A stretch of DNA of 64,000 nt from Haloarcula vallismortis ATCC 29715 (GCF_000337775.1 NZ_AOLQ01000067.1:48271-112270), one strand, 5' to 3'; positions 25,727-35,056 are shown, counted from the stretch's first letter. Made by a program: numbers and translations. The notes: a model not told the origin generated them from the letters alone.

Positions 25727-27262
25727 CTATGCACCACCTCCGATTTCGAGAACCGGTGATATCGAGTCCTGTATCATGGCAAAGGAGAGATCTGGCGCGA
25801 CGCCGAGTGCGATGACCAGCAAGAGCAACACAGCCAACGGCGCGACATCGTGGAACGCAGCCGGGCTGACCTCGTAGTCGGTTTCCAGACTGAAGGCACC
25901 GAACAGCGTGCGCTGCATGGCCCACAGCAGATAGCCGGCGACGATGACGATACCGAACATCGCCAGCGAGGTCAACACCGGCGCGGCCCCACCGAGCGTG
26001 GGCGCGTTGAACGAGCCCTGGAAGATGAAGTACTCCCCGGCGAAGCCGGCCATCAGCGGCAGTCCCATGTAGCCGAACGCGGCGGCGACGAAGATACCAA
26101 CCGTCCAGGGCATCCTGTCTGCGAGGCCGGACATATCGCCGACCATGCGCGTGTGCGTCGTGTTGTAGATGACACCGACAGCCATGAACATCAGCCCCGA
26201 GATGAGGCCGTGGGCGATCATCTGGAAGGTCGCCCCACCCATGCCGTAGGGCGTGAACGCGACCAGACCAAGAATGACGTACCCCATCGACGAGATAGAG
26301 GAGTAGGCGACGATGCGCTTGAGGTCGCGCTGTGCCAGCGCGAGCATCGCGCCGTAGATGACGCTGACGACGCCGATGATGGCCAGCGGCACCGCGAGCT
26401 GGCGCGCCGTGTCAGCGAGCATCGTGAAGTTGAACCGAAGCAGTGCGTAGGTCCCCATCTTCAGGAGGACGCCGGCCAGCATGACCGACACTGGCGTCGG
26501 GGCTTCGACGTGGGCGTCCGGTAGCCACGTGTGCAGCGGGAAGACGGGCACCTTCACCGCGAACCCGAAGAACATCATGATGAAGGAGATGGTCATCAGG
26601 TTGACGCCAGCGATGGTCGGCAGCCCGCTCGCGGTGCGGAACGCCTCGGCCATCGCGGGCAGGGACAGCGACGTGAGGTCAGTGCTGAACACGAGCGCGA
26701 ACAGGCCCGCGAACATGACCAGCGACGCCACGTTCGTGTAGACGAAGAACTTGATGGCGGCGTACTTCCGGCGCGGGCCGCCCCAGACCCCGATAAGCAG
26801 GTACATCGGGATGAGGACACCCTCCCAGAAGACGAACCAGAGGAAGAAATCGAGCGCGGAGAACACGCCGATGAGGCTCACTTCCATGAACAGCATCAGT
26901 CCGTAGAACTGGGACTGGCGCTCGTCGATGGGCGTCCACGCCGAGACGATGGCGAGCGTCGTCAGCACCGTCGTCAGCGCGAGCAGCGGCATGCTGATGC
27001 CGTCGAGGCCGACGTAGTACGACACTTCCAGCTCACCCAGCGTAATCCATGGGATCTGCTGGCCGAACGCGATGTCAGCAGGCGACAGCAGCGCGTTGCC
27101 CGTGCCGCCGTACTGCGTGAGGTACACCCAGTACATGTAGATGCTGCCAAGTGCCGGAACCGCACTGACGGCCGCGGCGAGCTTGCCGGCGTACCGGTCA
27201 GGCGAGAGGAACACGAGACCGGTTCCCAGCAGAGTCGCGAGCAGTAGCGCGGCGACCCACAT
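25727..27262 (-). CDS. nuoM: NADH-quinone oxidoreductase subunit M
   Basis: A 511-residue antiporter-like subunit. Family landmarks are the WFVFWEGVLIPMYLLIGVWG helix with the conserved Glu, KVPVFPLHTWLPDAHVEAPT and LKRIVAYSSISSMGYVILGL. About 14 hydrophobic helices span the protein. It begins where nuoL ends (stop at 27263) and ends where nuoN begins. It forms one of the three proton channels in the distal membrane arm. Confidence 0.96.
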   Translation of the reverse strand: MWVAALLLATLLGTGLVFLSPDRYAGKLAAAVSAVPALGSIYMYWVYLTQYGGTGNALLSPADIAFGQQIPWITLGELEVSYYVGLDGISMPLLALTTVLTTLAIVSAWTPIDERQSQFYGLMLFMEVSLIGVFSALDFFLWFVFWEGVLIPMYLLIGVWGGPRRKYAAIKFFVYTNVASLVMFAGLFALVFSTDLTSLSLPAMAEAFRTASGLPTIAGVNLMTISFIMMFFGFAVKVPVFPLHTWLPDAHVEAPTPVSVMLAGVLLKMGTYALLRFNFTMLADTARQLAVPLAIIGVVSVIYGAMLALAQRDLKRIVAYSSISSMGYVILGLVAFTPYGMGGATFQMIAHGLISGLMFMAVGVIYNTTHTRMVGDMSGLADRMPWTVGIFVAAAFGYMGLPLMAGFAGEYFIFQGSFNAPTLGGAAPVLTSLAMFGIVIVAGYLLWAMQRTLFGAFSLETDYEVSPAAFHDVAPLAVLLLLVIALGVAPDLSFAMIQDSISPVLEIGGGA

Positions 27263-29359
27263 CTAGAACCACCCTCCCATGATGCCGAAGGCAGCAAGCA
27301 AGAGCACGAGTCCGAGCGTCAGCAGCGTCGCGTAGTTGCTGACGACGCCGGACTGGATGCGTCGGATGCGGCTGCCGCCGAACAGGCTCACGCTGGAGAT
27401 GCCGTTGACGACGCCGTCGACGACTCCCTGGTCGAACTTGTTCATTACACGGGCGAGCGGGTAGGTGACACCCGTCGCGAGCCACACCTGATATTCGTCC
27501 TGATAGTAGTTGTGCATGAGTAGCGTCTTCAGACCGCCAAGCTTGTCCGTATGCTCGACCGGGTCGGCACCGGCATAGAGGCTCCGAGCGACGAACACAC
27601 CGGCGAGTGCCAGTCCGAGCGAGAGGCCAGCCGAAACCAGCAGCGTCCCGGTTTCACCGCCCAGCGGATAGGCCGGGTCGACGTGTGGCACCTCGTGCAG
27701 TAGCTCCTCGTAGTGGTGCAGGTCCGTCGAGAGAAGTGCGGGCCAGCCGCCTTCTTCGGGTCCGTTCAGCCACTTGTGGAGGAAGTCGATTTCTGCGCCA
27801 GTGAGTTTCTTGACCGGGGCCATGTTGATGAACCCGATCGTTGTCGCGAGGATGCCAAGCACCGTCAGTGGGCCCTTGACGTTCCAGTGGACGGGTTCTG
27901 GGTCCCGGGCCGTGTCAGTGCGGGCGTCACCGTGGAAGGTCAGGTACACCATCCGGAAGGTGTAGAAGCCGGTGAAGAACACAGCGAGCAGTCCCATCGC
28001 GTACGCGGCGAGGTAGACCGTTCCGAGACCACCCTCGGTGCCGAAGCCGTGGATAAGCGCCTCGTACAGCACCTCGTCTTTCGACCAGAAGCCGGCGAAG
28101 GGAACGATACCGGCCAGAGCGAGCGAGCCGGCGAGGAACGTCCAGTAGGTCACCGGCATCCGCTGTTTCAGACCGCCCATGTCCCACATGTTCTCGTTGT
28201 GGTGCATGGCGATGATGACGGACCCTGCACCGAGGAACAGGAGCGCCTTGAACACGGCGTGGGTCGTCAGGTGGAAGACAGCGGCGATGTAGCCACCCGA
28301 CCCCAGCGCGAGCATCATGTACCCGTACTGGGAGATGGTGGAGTACGCGAGGACCTGCTTGATCTCCTGTTTGACCAGACCCATCGTCGCCGCGAACAGC
28401 GCGGTGAAGCCGCCGATGAGCGCGATGACGGCGAGTGCCGTCGGCGAGATCGCGTAGAAACCGTACATGCGCGCGACGAGGTACACACCGGCCGCGACCA
28501 TCGTCGCCGCGTGGATCAGCGCCGAAACCGGCGTCGGGCCTTCCATCGCGTCGGGCAGCCAGGTGTGCAGCGGGAACTGCGCGGACTTCCCGACGACGCC
28601 ACCCAGCACGAGCAGGCCGAGCACAGTGAACCATTGCTGTGGCTCCATGCCGACTGTCTCAAGCATTGCGATGCCCTCTGTCTCGCCGTCGATGACGGCG
28701 TGTTCGGCAAGCATCGGGAAGCTCTCGGCGACGACGTCGCCGCCCTGCGTAATCGGGGCGAACAGGCCGGTCCCGAAGGTAGCGAAGATGCCGACGACGC
28801 CGATGAGGAAGAAGTAGTCACCGAAGCGGGTGACCAGGAACGCCTTCTTCGCGGCGCTTGGCGGGCCGTCATCGCGGAACCAGAAGCCGATGAGCAGGTA
28901 CGAACACAGGCCCACCAGCTCGAAGAACATGAACGCCATCAGGAGGTTGTTGGCGACGACGAACCCGAGCATGCTCGCCGTGAACAGGCCGAGCCCGGCG
29001 TAGTAGCGCGGGAGGCCGGTCTCGCCCTCGTCGTTCATGTAGCCAAGCGAGAAGATGTGAACGAGGAACGAAATGAGACAGACGATAAGCAGCATCAGCG
29101 CCGATAGCGGGTCCAGCAGGAGTCCGAAATTCAGCCGGAGCGACTCGACGCTCGTTGTCCACTGATACAGTATCTCGTTGTGGACCTCACCGCCGGCCAC
29201 CGTCAGCGCGACCCAGATCGACAGCAGGAGCGATCCACCCGTCGCGGTGATGCCCGCGAGCGCGCCGCCTTTCGGCATGCGGTCGCCGGCAAACAGCGCG
29301 ACGAGGAACGATACGAACGGCAGCAGGACAATCGCTGGAGCGTATGTGAATGCAGCCAT
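27263..29359 (-). CDS. nuoL: NADH-quinone oxidoreductase subunit L
   Basis: A 698-residue distal antiporter subunit, longer than NuoM/N because of the C-terminal lateral helix. Landmarks: FFELVGLCSYLLIGFWFRDD, SAQFPLHTWLPDAMEGPTPV, IKQVLAYSTISQYGYMMLAL and ALIHAATMVAAGVYLVARMY. The region after ~480 (VHWNVKGPLTVLGILATTIG onward) corresponds to the piston/lateral helix and final membrane helix. The gap to nuoK is three bases. Confidence 0.96.
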   Translation of the reverse strand: MAAFTYAPAIVLLPFVSFLVALFAGDRMPKGGALAGITATGGSLLLSIWVALTVAGGEVHNEILYQWTTSVESLRLNFGLLLDPLSALMLLIVCLISFLVHIFSLGYMNDEGETGLPRYYAGLGLFTASMLGFVVANNLLMAFMFFELVGLCSYLLIGFWFRDDGPPSAAKKAFLVTRFGDYFFLIGVVGIFATFGTGLFAPITQGGDVVAESFPMLAEHAVIDGETEGIAMLETVGMEPQQWFTVLGLLVLGGVVGKSAQFPLHTWLPDAMEGPTPVSALIHAATMVAAGVYLVARMYGFYAISPTALAVIALIGGFTALFAATMGLVKQEIKQVLAYSTISQYGYMMLALGSGGYIAAVFHLTTHAVFKALLFLGAGSVIIAMHHNENMWDMGGLKQRMPVTYWTFLAGSLALAGIVPFAGFWSKDEVLYEALIHGFGTEGGLGTVYLAAYAMGLLAVFFTGFYTFRMVYLTFHGDARTDTARDPEPVHWNVKGPLTVLGILATTIGFINMAPVKKLTGAEIDFLHKWLNGPEEGGWPALLSTDLHHYEELLHEVPHVDPAYPLGGETGTLLVSAGLSLGLALAGVFVARSLYAGADPVEHTDKLGGLKTLLMHNYYQDEYQVWLATGVTYPLARVMNKFDQGVVDGVVNGISSVSLFGGSRIRRIQSGVVSNYATLLTLGLVLLLAAFGIMGGWF

Positions 29360-29362
29360 CTG

Positions 29363-29665
29363 TTACCACCTCATCGTCGTCGCCTTCGTCACGTCCACGT
29401 CCGTGAAGTTGCGGTACAGGACCAGGATGATGCCGATACCGATGGCGACCTCCGCGGCGGCGAGTGCCATCGTGAACAGGCTGAACACCTGGCCGGTGAG
29501 GTTCCCGTGCTGGAGCGAGAACGCGACGAGGTTGATATTCGCAGCGTTCAGCATCAGCTCGACGGACATCAGGAAGATAAGCGCGTTCCGTCGCGTGAGG
29601 ATGCCGAACAGGCCGATACAGAATATGGCCGCCGACAGAAGGAGGTACGTTTCGGCGGGGATCAC
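29363..29665 (-). CDS. nuoK: NADH-quinone oxidoreductase subunit K
   Basis: A 100-residue three-helix subunit (ETYLLLSAAIFCIGLFGILT, FLMSVELMLNAANINLVAFS with the conserved membrane Glu, and MALAAAEVAIGIGIILVLYR with a second Glu). It overlaps the preceding nuoJ2 gene by four bases (ATGA). The two acidic residues relay protons in complex I. Confidence 0.95.
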   Translation of the reverse strand: MIPAETYLLLSAAIFCIGLFGILTRRNALIFLMSVELMLNAANINLVAFSLQHGNLTGQVFSLFTMALAAAEVAIGIGIILVLYRNFTDVDVTKATTMRW

Positions 29666-30018
29666 GAGTCGTCACCTCCGTGGTGGGTGCCGCCATCGGC
29701 GACAACGGTTTCTTCCTCGTCGTCGCGTTTCGCCAGCATCAACGCGCCATCAAGGGCCGCGTCGAGGGCGATCGCGATGAGGATAAACGCGACGAGGAAC
29801 CCTTCGGCGGGAACGGCCGCGTCGCCGACCAGCAGGCCCGGTTCGATGTCGAACATCGCCGCACCGAGGCTCTTGGTTATCGATGCGCCCTCGCCGAACC
29901 CTGCTGGCGCGGGAAACGAGACGCCGATAAACACAGCCCCGAGAACGACGAACAGGGCGATTGCGGCCAGTCCTGCGACGAAACTCCCCTCCGTCTGTAG
30001 TTCGGGCTTTGTAGTCAT
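29662..30018 (-). CDS. nuoJ2: NADH-quinone oxidoreductase subunit J, C-terminal half (NuoJ2)
   Basis: A 118-residue protein corresponding to the second part of NuoJ: two hydrophobic helices (FVAGLAAIALFVVLGAVFIG and FLVAFILIAIALDAALDGAL) joined by a polar loop, with a disordered acidic, His-containing tail. It overlaps nuoJ1 by four bases. Splitting of NuoJ into two genes is usual in haloarchaea and is not a frameshift here, since both halves have their own start and coupled stop/start. Confidence 0.85.
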   Translation of the reverse strand: MTTKPELQTEGSFVAGLAAIALFVVLGAVFIGVSFPAPAGFGEGASITKSLGAAMFDIEPGLLVGDAAVPAEGFLVAFILIAIALDAALDGALMLAKRDDEEETVVADGGTHHGGDDS

Positions 30019-30284
30019 GGTGTCACCTCAATCACCGACTCGTCCTCGCGGGTCAACATCACCGCGAAGGTAATGAGGATGAGGACGCCGCCGACATAGA
30101 CCAGGATCTGCATGGTTGCGACGAACGCCGCCTGGTTCATGACGTAGAACACTGCGACGCTGATAAGGGACACGCCCAGTAACAGCGCCGAGTGCCAGAC
30201 GTCCCGGACTAACACGACGCCCGCAGCGCTGCCCACCGTTACGATAGCGAACAGCGCGAACGCAATTGACTCTGCCAGTGCCAT
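30015..30284 (-). CDS. nuoJ1: NADH-quinone oxidoreductase subunit J, N-terminal half (NuoJ1)
   Basis: An 89-residue protein with the first three helices of NuoJ (SIAFALFAIVTVGSAAGVVL, HSALLLGVSLISVAVFYVMN, ATMQILVYVGGVLILITFAV). The QILVYVGGVLILITFAVML segment is the most conserved part of the family and contains the pi-bulge helix region. The start at 30284 is chosen because the 40 upstream codons are Lys/Glu/Ser-rich and not conserved. A 283-bp gap separates it from nuoI. Confidence 0.9.
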   Translation of the reverse strand: MALAESIAFALFAIVTVGSAAGVVLVRDVWHSALLLGVSLISVAVFYVMNQAAFVATMQILVYVGGVLILITFAVMLTREDESVIEVTP

Positions 30285-30567
30285 CTTACTTGGAGACTCT
30301 TTGCGGCGTCCCTTTGAAGATTCCTCTTTCGTCTCGCCAGTAGAGCCACTGTTTGCCGGCGTGGCCCACATATTTCGGGGCACATCCGTCAATCTGGCCA
30401 ACACATATCACTGGCGGGACAGGTTTGAGCGGTGGAAACCGGCGTTCTACTCCATGAGTGGTACTGGCCGGCAAGCCCCACCGAGCAGAACGTCATCCCG
30501 GCAGTAAGCACATGCAGTTGCGACGCTTGTCCCGACAGAGAACCGCTAAAATCCGTCCTAAACGGAG
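30285..30567. other. 283-bp gap inside the nuo operon
   Basis: No convincing gene. A minus-strand frame (30286-30474, ending QRVSK) stops one base before the nuoJ1 start but uses non-haloarchaeal codons (AGA, AAA, AGG), so it is probably chance. An AT-rich GAAATATGTG on the minus strand (about 30367-30376) might be an internal promoter giving separate control of nuoJ-N. The rest shows nothing. Confidence 0.4.
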
Positions 30568-31029
30568 TTACTGGTAATCCACTTCGCCGTCGCCCTCGCC
30601 GATCCACGCGCCCCGGTCGGGTTCGCGGGACTCCAGCGGGTCGATATCCTTGTACCACGGTACGTTCTTGAGTTGCTCTTTGTCGTAGGCGAACTCGTCT
30701 TTCGTGTCCGCGGTGAACTCGAAGTTCTGGGTCAGCAGAATCGCATCGGTCGGACAGACCTCCTCACACAGCCGGCAGTAGATACACTGGCCGATGTGGA
30801 GGTTGTACTGCTCGCCGTTGCGCTGCTCGTCCATCACGATTTGGATGGTGTTGTTCGGGCAGACGTTCTCACACTGCCGGCACCAGATACACCGCTCTTG
30901 GCTCCACTTGTGGACGCCACGGAAACGGGGGCTCACCTCGGGGGCGACGTCCGGATACTCCACCGTGAACGTCTCCCCGTCGAGGGCGTGCTTCATCGTC
31001 GTCGCCATTGATTTCAGGATTCCAATCAT
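30568..31029 (-). CDS. nuoI: NADH-quinone oxidoreductase subunit I (2x[4Fe-4S])
   Basis: A 153-residue ferredoxin-like subunit carrying clusters N6a and N6b. Two complete motifs are visible: CIWCRQCENVCP (C47, C50, C53, C57) and CIYCRLCEEVCP (C82, C85, C88, C92). Because no NuoE, F or G is encoded, electrons presumably enter directly here from a ferredoxin or another donor. It follows nuoH by 46 bp. The acidic C-terminus (DIDPLESREPDRGAWIGEG) is haloarchaeal in character. Confidence 0.96.
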   Translation of the reverse strand: MIGILKSMATTMKHALDGETFTVEYPDVAPEVSPRFRGVHKWSQERCIWCRQCENVCPNNTIQIVMDEQRNGEQYNLHIGQCIYCRLCEEVCPTDAILLTQNFEFTADTKDEFAYDKEQLKNVPWYKDIDPLESREPDRGAWIGEGDGEVDYQ

Positions 31030-31075
31030 GAGAGGTCACCTCCGGTCGCTCGCGTGTCGGTTCGTGTGGCCGTCA

Positions 31076-32116
31076 TCAGACGGTCACCCCGACGATTACC
31101 GCAGTCAGCAGCAGGTTCGCCAGCGAGAGCACCAGCATCCCCTTCCAGCCGATCTCGATGAGCTGGTCGATCCGGACGCGTGGCACCGCCGAGCGGGCCC
31201 ACTGTGTGAACAGGAAGACGCCCCAGATCTTGATGAGGAACCAGACGATGCCCGGCAGGACCGGACCGGCCGGTCCGCCGAGGAAGATCGTGGCGATGAT
31301 TGCCCCGCCGAGGAAGATGTGGATGAACTCCCCGAGGTAGATTAGGACGAAGTACACCGAGGAGTACTCGGTCTGGTACCCGGCGACAATCTCGGTCGGC
31401 GCTTCCGGGATATCGAACGGGTTCCGGCCGACTTCCGCGAGATTCGCGATCATGAACAGCACGAACGCGAAGGGGTTCACGAACGCGTACCACGACGGCA
31501 GCGGGCCGATCAGCGACTGCTGCTGTGCGGCGACAATCTCGCTCATCTGAAGCGAACCGGCGAAGATGACCACCGACGCGCCCGTCAGGATGAGCGGGAT
31601 CTCGTAGGCGAGGTTCTGCGCGACGGCACGCAGGCCGCCGAGGAACGAGTACTTGTTGTTCGATGCGTAGCCGGCCATCACGAGGCCAATCGACGTGGTC
31701 GAGGCCACAGCGAACACGTACGCCAGCCCGACTTCGGGGTCGGCGAGGTGGATGCCGTTCCCCATCGGAATCACCGCAAAGCCAAGCAGTGCGGTGCTGG
31801 CGATAATCAGCGGCGCGAGGTCCCACGCCGGTCTGTCGACGCCCTCAGGAACGATGAGTTCCTTCGACAGCAGGCGAACGGCGTCAGCCACGATAATGAA
31901 CAGTCCGTACGGGCCGATACGGTCGACGGCGATTCGGTCGGTGAACGCGGCGGTAATCTTTCGCTTCGCCCACGGACCAGCAAGCGCCGTGTTCGTCATC
32001 ATGAGCGTCCCGATGAGTCCGGCCCCGGCAAGGCTCAGCACGATCATCACGACCGTGCTGTTGGGGTCCAGCTCCAGCAGGTTCGCGAGCGTTTCGGGTA
32101 ACGGCGCCGACTGCAT
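31076..32116 (-). CDS. nuoH: NADH-quinone oxidoreductase subunit H
   Basis: A 346-residue subunit with eight membrane helices at the quinone site. Conserved parts: RIGPYGLFIIVADAVRLLSK, NLAEVGRNPFDIPEAPTEIV with the acidic quinone-channel loop, and VRIDQLIEIGWKGMLVLSLA. Start and nuoCD stop overlap by one base (TAATG). The Glu-rich loop after NPFDIPEAP is the signature joining quinone reduction to proton pumping. Confidence 0.96.
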   Translation of the reverse strand: MQSAPLPETLANLLELDPNSTVVMIVLSLAGAGLIGTLMMTNTALAGPWAKRKITAAFTDRIAVDRIGPYGLFIIVADAVRLLSKELIVPEGVDRPAWDLAPLIIASTALLGFAVIPMGNGIHLADPEVGLAYVFAVASTTSIGLVMAGYASNNKYSFLGGLRAVAQNLAYEIPLILTGASVVIFAGSLQMSEIVAAQQQSLIGPLPSWYAFVNPFAFVLFMIANLAEVGRNPFDIPEAPTEIVAGYQTEYSSVYFVLIYLGEFIHIFLGGAIIATIFLGGPAGPVLPGIVWFLIKIWGVFLFTQWARSAVPRVRIDQLIEIGWKGMLVLSLANLLLTAVIVGVTV

Positions 32117-33798
32117 TACCGGTCCACCTCCCCGAGTACGATGTCGAGGCTCCCGAGCGAGGCAATCATGTCAGGGATGTACTCACCCTGGGACATCTCC
32201 GGCAGCGTCTGCAGGTTCGAGAAACATGGGCTGCGGATCTTGAACCGGGCCGGCTTGTCCGTCCCATCTGAGCGGATGTAGATGCCGAGTTCGCCCTTCG
32301 CACCCTCGACGGAGCGGTAAATCTCCTTGTCGGGGTCCGGGCGGAGCGTCCGCGGAACGTTGGCCTGAATCTCGCGGTCGTCTTCCGGCCACTGCTCCAG
32401 CAGGTCGACGCACTGTTCGATGATGCGGGCCGATTCCTCGACCTCGCGGAGGCGGACGAGAACGCGACTGAAGTTGTCGCCGCCCTCCTCAGTGACGACG
32501 TTCCAGTCGAGCTCGTCGTAGTAGCCGTACGGGTCGTCCCGCCGGAGGTCGTAGTCGACGCCTGAACCGCGTGCCACGGGCCCAGTCGCGCCGTACTGCT
32601 TGACCTGCTCCTTCGAGAGGACGCCGGTGTCGACACACCGCATCTGGAAGATCTCGTTGCCGGTCACGAGGTCGTGGACCTCTTCGAGCTTGTGCGGGAG
32701 GTCATCGAGGAAATCACGGATCTTCTCGAAGTACTCCTCGCGGGGCTCGGGCAGATCCCACGCGACCCCGCCCAGACGGAGGTAATTGAACATCAGCCGC
32801 TGGCCGGTCAGGTCCTCTAGCAGGTTCTGGACGATTTCGCGGTCACGGATGCCATACTGGAAGACGGCAGTGAAGTCGCCGAACACGTCCAGCGCGAACG
32901 TCGCCAGCGCGAGTTCGTGGGAGGCGATTCGGCACATCTCCGCCGACATCGTCCGGATGACCTGTGCGTATTCGGGGACGTCGATGTCCGCGAGGTCTTC
33001 CGCGGCGCGTGCGTACGCCCACTCGTTGAGAATGCCAGCCGAGATGTAGTCCCACCGGTCCGGGTACGGCATGATCTGGTGGCGGTAGGTGCCCTGCTGG
33101 CACATCTGTTCTTCACAGCGGTGCAGGTATCCGATGTCGGGTTCGAGGTCGGCGATCTGCTCGCCGTCAAGCACCGTCTCGACGTGGAGCACACCGTGAG
33201 TCGCCGGGTGGTGCGGACCGATGTTGACGAACATCGTGTCCGGGTCGTCCTCGCTGCGCTTGTCGTCTTCCAGCGGGTTCGCGTGCTCCCGCAGTGAGAC
33301 GATCTGTGGCTGGTCTTGGTTGTAGTCCTGGCTCAGGGGGTGGCCCTGCCAGGTCTCGGGCAGGAGGATGCGACGCAGGTCCGGGTGGTCGTCGTAGTCG
33401 ATCCCGACCAGGTCGTAGGCCTCCCGCTCGTGCCAGTCCGCGGTGTCGTAGACGCGGGCGGCCGACTCGTTGTGGGGGTCGTCTTTCGGCGACGGGACGA
33501 CAATCGACAGTTCCTGTGTCGGGTCGTCGAACTTCCGGAGGTGGTAGATGGATTCGTACCGGTCGTCGTACTCCTGTGCGGTGACACAGGCGCAGTGGTC
33601 GAACCCAGCTTCTTCTTTCAGCGTCGAGAGGACTTCCTGGACCTCGTCGGGACGGATGACGAACCCCTCGGCGTTGACGTGCTCCTCGCGGTCGAGGACG
33701 TGGCCCCCGAGCAGGTCCGCGAGCGCGTCGTAATCGAGGCCGTCCTCCGTAACGCCGACGTCGAGCGCCGTATCGCGTGATGGTTTCTCTAAACTCAT
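32116..33798 (-). CDS. nuoCD: NADH-quinone oxidoreductase fused subunits C and D
   Basis: A 560-residue fusion of NuoC (about 1-175, with FDDPTQELSIVVPSP and WHEREAYDLVGIDYDDHPDL) and NuoD (about 190-560, with GPHHPATHGVLHVETVLDG, ARGSGVDYDLRRDDPYGYYD and GELGIYIRSDGTDKPARFKI). NuoD forms the quinone pocket; the His in PHHPATHG and the conserved Tyr would contact quinone. Fusion of C and D occurs also in Escherichia coli. The gene lies six bases after nuoB. Confidence 0.95.
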   Translation of the reverse strand: MSLEKPSRDTALDVGVTEDGLDYDALADLLGGHVLDREEHVNAEGFVIRPDEVQEVLSTLKEEAGFDHCACVTAQEYDDRYESIYHLRKFDDPTQELSIVVPSPKDDPHNESAARVYDTADWHEREAYDLVGIDYDDHPDLRRILLPETWQGHPLSQDYNQDQPQIVSLREHANPLEDDKRSEDDPDTMFVNIGPHHPATHGVLHVETVLDGEQIADLEPDIGYLHRCEEQMCQQGTYRHQIMPYPDRWDYISAGILNEWAYARAAEDLADIDVPEYAQVIRTMSAEMCRIASHELALATFALDVFGDFTAVFQYGIRDREIVQNLLEDLTGQRLMFNYLRLGGVAWDLPEPREEYFEKIRDFLDDLPHKLEEVHDLVTGNEIFQMRCVDTGVLSKEQVKQYGATGPVARGSGVDYDLRRDDPYGYYDELDWNVVTEEGGDNFSRVLVRLREVEESARIIEQCVDLLEQWPEDDREIQANVPRTLRPDPDKEIYRSVEGAKGELGIYIRSDGTDKPARFKIRSPCFSNLQTLPEMSQGEYIPDMIASLGSLDIVLGEVDR

Positions 33799-33804
33799 GG
33801 CTGG

Positions 33805-34497
33805 TTAGGGGGAGTCGTTCCAGTTGTACCGCATGACGAGGTCTTCCTCGTCGATTTCGCTGGCGAGTTTGTCCACGAGCTCGTCCTGTTCGAGGTCGCC
33901 GAACTGCTCCAGCTCGTAGGGCTTGACCGTCACCGGTGAAGACTCACCTTCGGCGATACGCTCCTGCAGCTTGGCGACGCCGTAGATGAGCGCCTCGGGA
34001 CGGGGCGGACAGCCCGGGACGTGAATGTCGACCGGGATGATTTCTTCCGCGCCCTTGATGACGTTGTACCCTTCCTGGAACGGGCCACCGGAGATGGTAC
34101 ACGACCCCATCGAAACGACGAACTTCGGCTCGGGCATCTGGTCGTACACGCGCTTCATCCGCGGCGCGAACTTCGAGACGATGGTCCCCGGAACGATGAT
34201 GACGTCCGCCTGTCGGGGGGACGCCCGTGGCACCCCTGAACCGAAGCGGTCGAGATCGTGTTTGATTGCGTAGGTGTGGATCATCTCGATGCTACAGCAG
34301 GCGATCCCGAACTGCAGCATGAACATCGAGGAGCCCCGGACCCAGTTCATGAACTTGTCGAACTTGGTCAGGATGAACGGCGTCGAGCCGAACGCTTCGC
34401 GGAGCGTCGAGTTGAAGCGGTCGTCGGCCCCGTCACCCATGCGGGCCTCCTGTGTCGATACGTCTTCGACGGCCGGTGGTGTCTGGTCACTACTCAT
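33805..34497 (-). CDS. nuoB: NADH-quinone oxidoreductase subunit B (N2 cluster)
   Basis: A 230-residue subunit holding the terminal [4Fe-4S] cluster N2. Ligands are the tandem cysteines in [12 protein letters not shown], the Cys in [12 protein letters not shown] and the Cys in [14 protein letters not shown]. The first ~45 residues and last ~35 are acidic extensions. Start overlaps nuoA by eight bases (34490-34497). Confidence 0.96.
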   Translation of the reverse strand: MSSDQTPPAVEDVSTQEARMGDGADDRFNSTLREAFGSTPFILTKFDKFMNWVRGSSMFMLQFGIACCSIEMIHTYAIKHDLDRFGSGVPRASPRQADVIIVPGTIVSKFAPRMKRVYDQMPEPKFVVSMGSCTISGGPFQEGYNVIKGAEEIIPVDIHVPGCPPRPEALIYGVAKLQERIAEGESSPVTVKPYELEQFGDLEQDELVDKLASEIDEEDLVMRYNWNDSP

Positions 34498-34903
34498 ATG
34501 TGTCTGCCCCCTTCGTGGCGCGCGGACTGCGCACCCACTGAACTGCGCCGTTACGCCAGGCCCAACCGAGTCCGACGGCGAGAATGCCGATGAATACGAC
34601 CATCGGTAGCAGTGCCTTGGTCATCCCGACCGCAGCGACAGCGTCGCTGTAGATGACCGTCCACGGGAAGATGAAGACGGTCTCGATGTCGAAGACGACG
34701 AACAGCAGCGCGACCATGTAGTACTGGATATTAAACTTGATCTGTCGACTGCTGCCAGTCGGCACTTCACCGGACTCGTAGGTGGTGCGTTTGCCTTGCT
34801 CCGGCACGCTGGGCCGCAAAAGGCTCGAAACTGCCATCATCGTCACTGGGATGGCAACTGCCACGACCGCGAGCGCGCCGATGGCGATCCATGGATTACT
34901 CAT
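34490..34903 (-). CDS. nuoA: NADH-quinone oxidoreductase subunit A
   Basis: First gene of the complex I operon: 137 residues, three membrane helices (WIAIGALAVVAVAIPVTMMA, YYMVALLFVVFDIETVFIFP, ALLPMVVFIGILAVGLGWAW) and the conserved acidic loop FVVFDIETVFIFPWT. The YESGEVPTGSS segment matches the normal YECG loop, here with Ser in place of Cys. The operon runs A-B-CD-H-I-J1-J2-K-L-M-N over 10.7 kb. Confidence 0.95.
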   Translation of the reverse strand: MSNPWIAIGALAVVAVAIPVTMMAVSSLLRPSVPEQGKRTTYESGEVPTGSSRQIKFNIQYYMVALLFVVFDIETVFIFPWTVIYSDAVAAVGMTKALLPMVVFIGILAVGLGWAWRNGAVQWVRSPRATKGADTYE

Positions 34904-34941
34904 TCCGGTATCTCCTATCGTCTCTCGGTTAGAAGTACTCG

Positions 34942-34948
34942 CATATAA
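34942..34948 (-). promoter_or_regulatory. TATA box for the nuo operon
   Basis: Minus-strand TTATATG (plus CATATAA), about 42 nt before the nuoA start, leaving a leader of roughly 15 nt. It is the only clear TATA-like element between nuoA and the convergent region up to purE. Confidence 0.5.
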
Positions 34949-35056
34949 GGGTTCATTGTTCGGTTTTTCGGCCCTGTGGGTCTTTAAGAGCCGACGCGCT
35001 CTCGGACGGAACGTGGCCTGTCCGTCGTACCCCTTGGGGTGTGACGCCCTCTCAGA

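Noticed and set aside
27713..29107. 464-codon plus-strand frame inside nuoL
   Set aside because: Antisense shadow of nuoL; composed of Arg/Glu/Asp/His runs without hydrophobic core.
30286..30474. 62-codon minus-strand frame ending one base before nuoJ1
   Set aside because: Codon use (AGA, AAA, AGG) and lack of acidic residues differ from real genes here; no family recognised.
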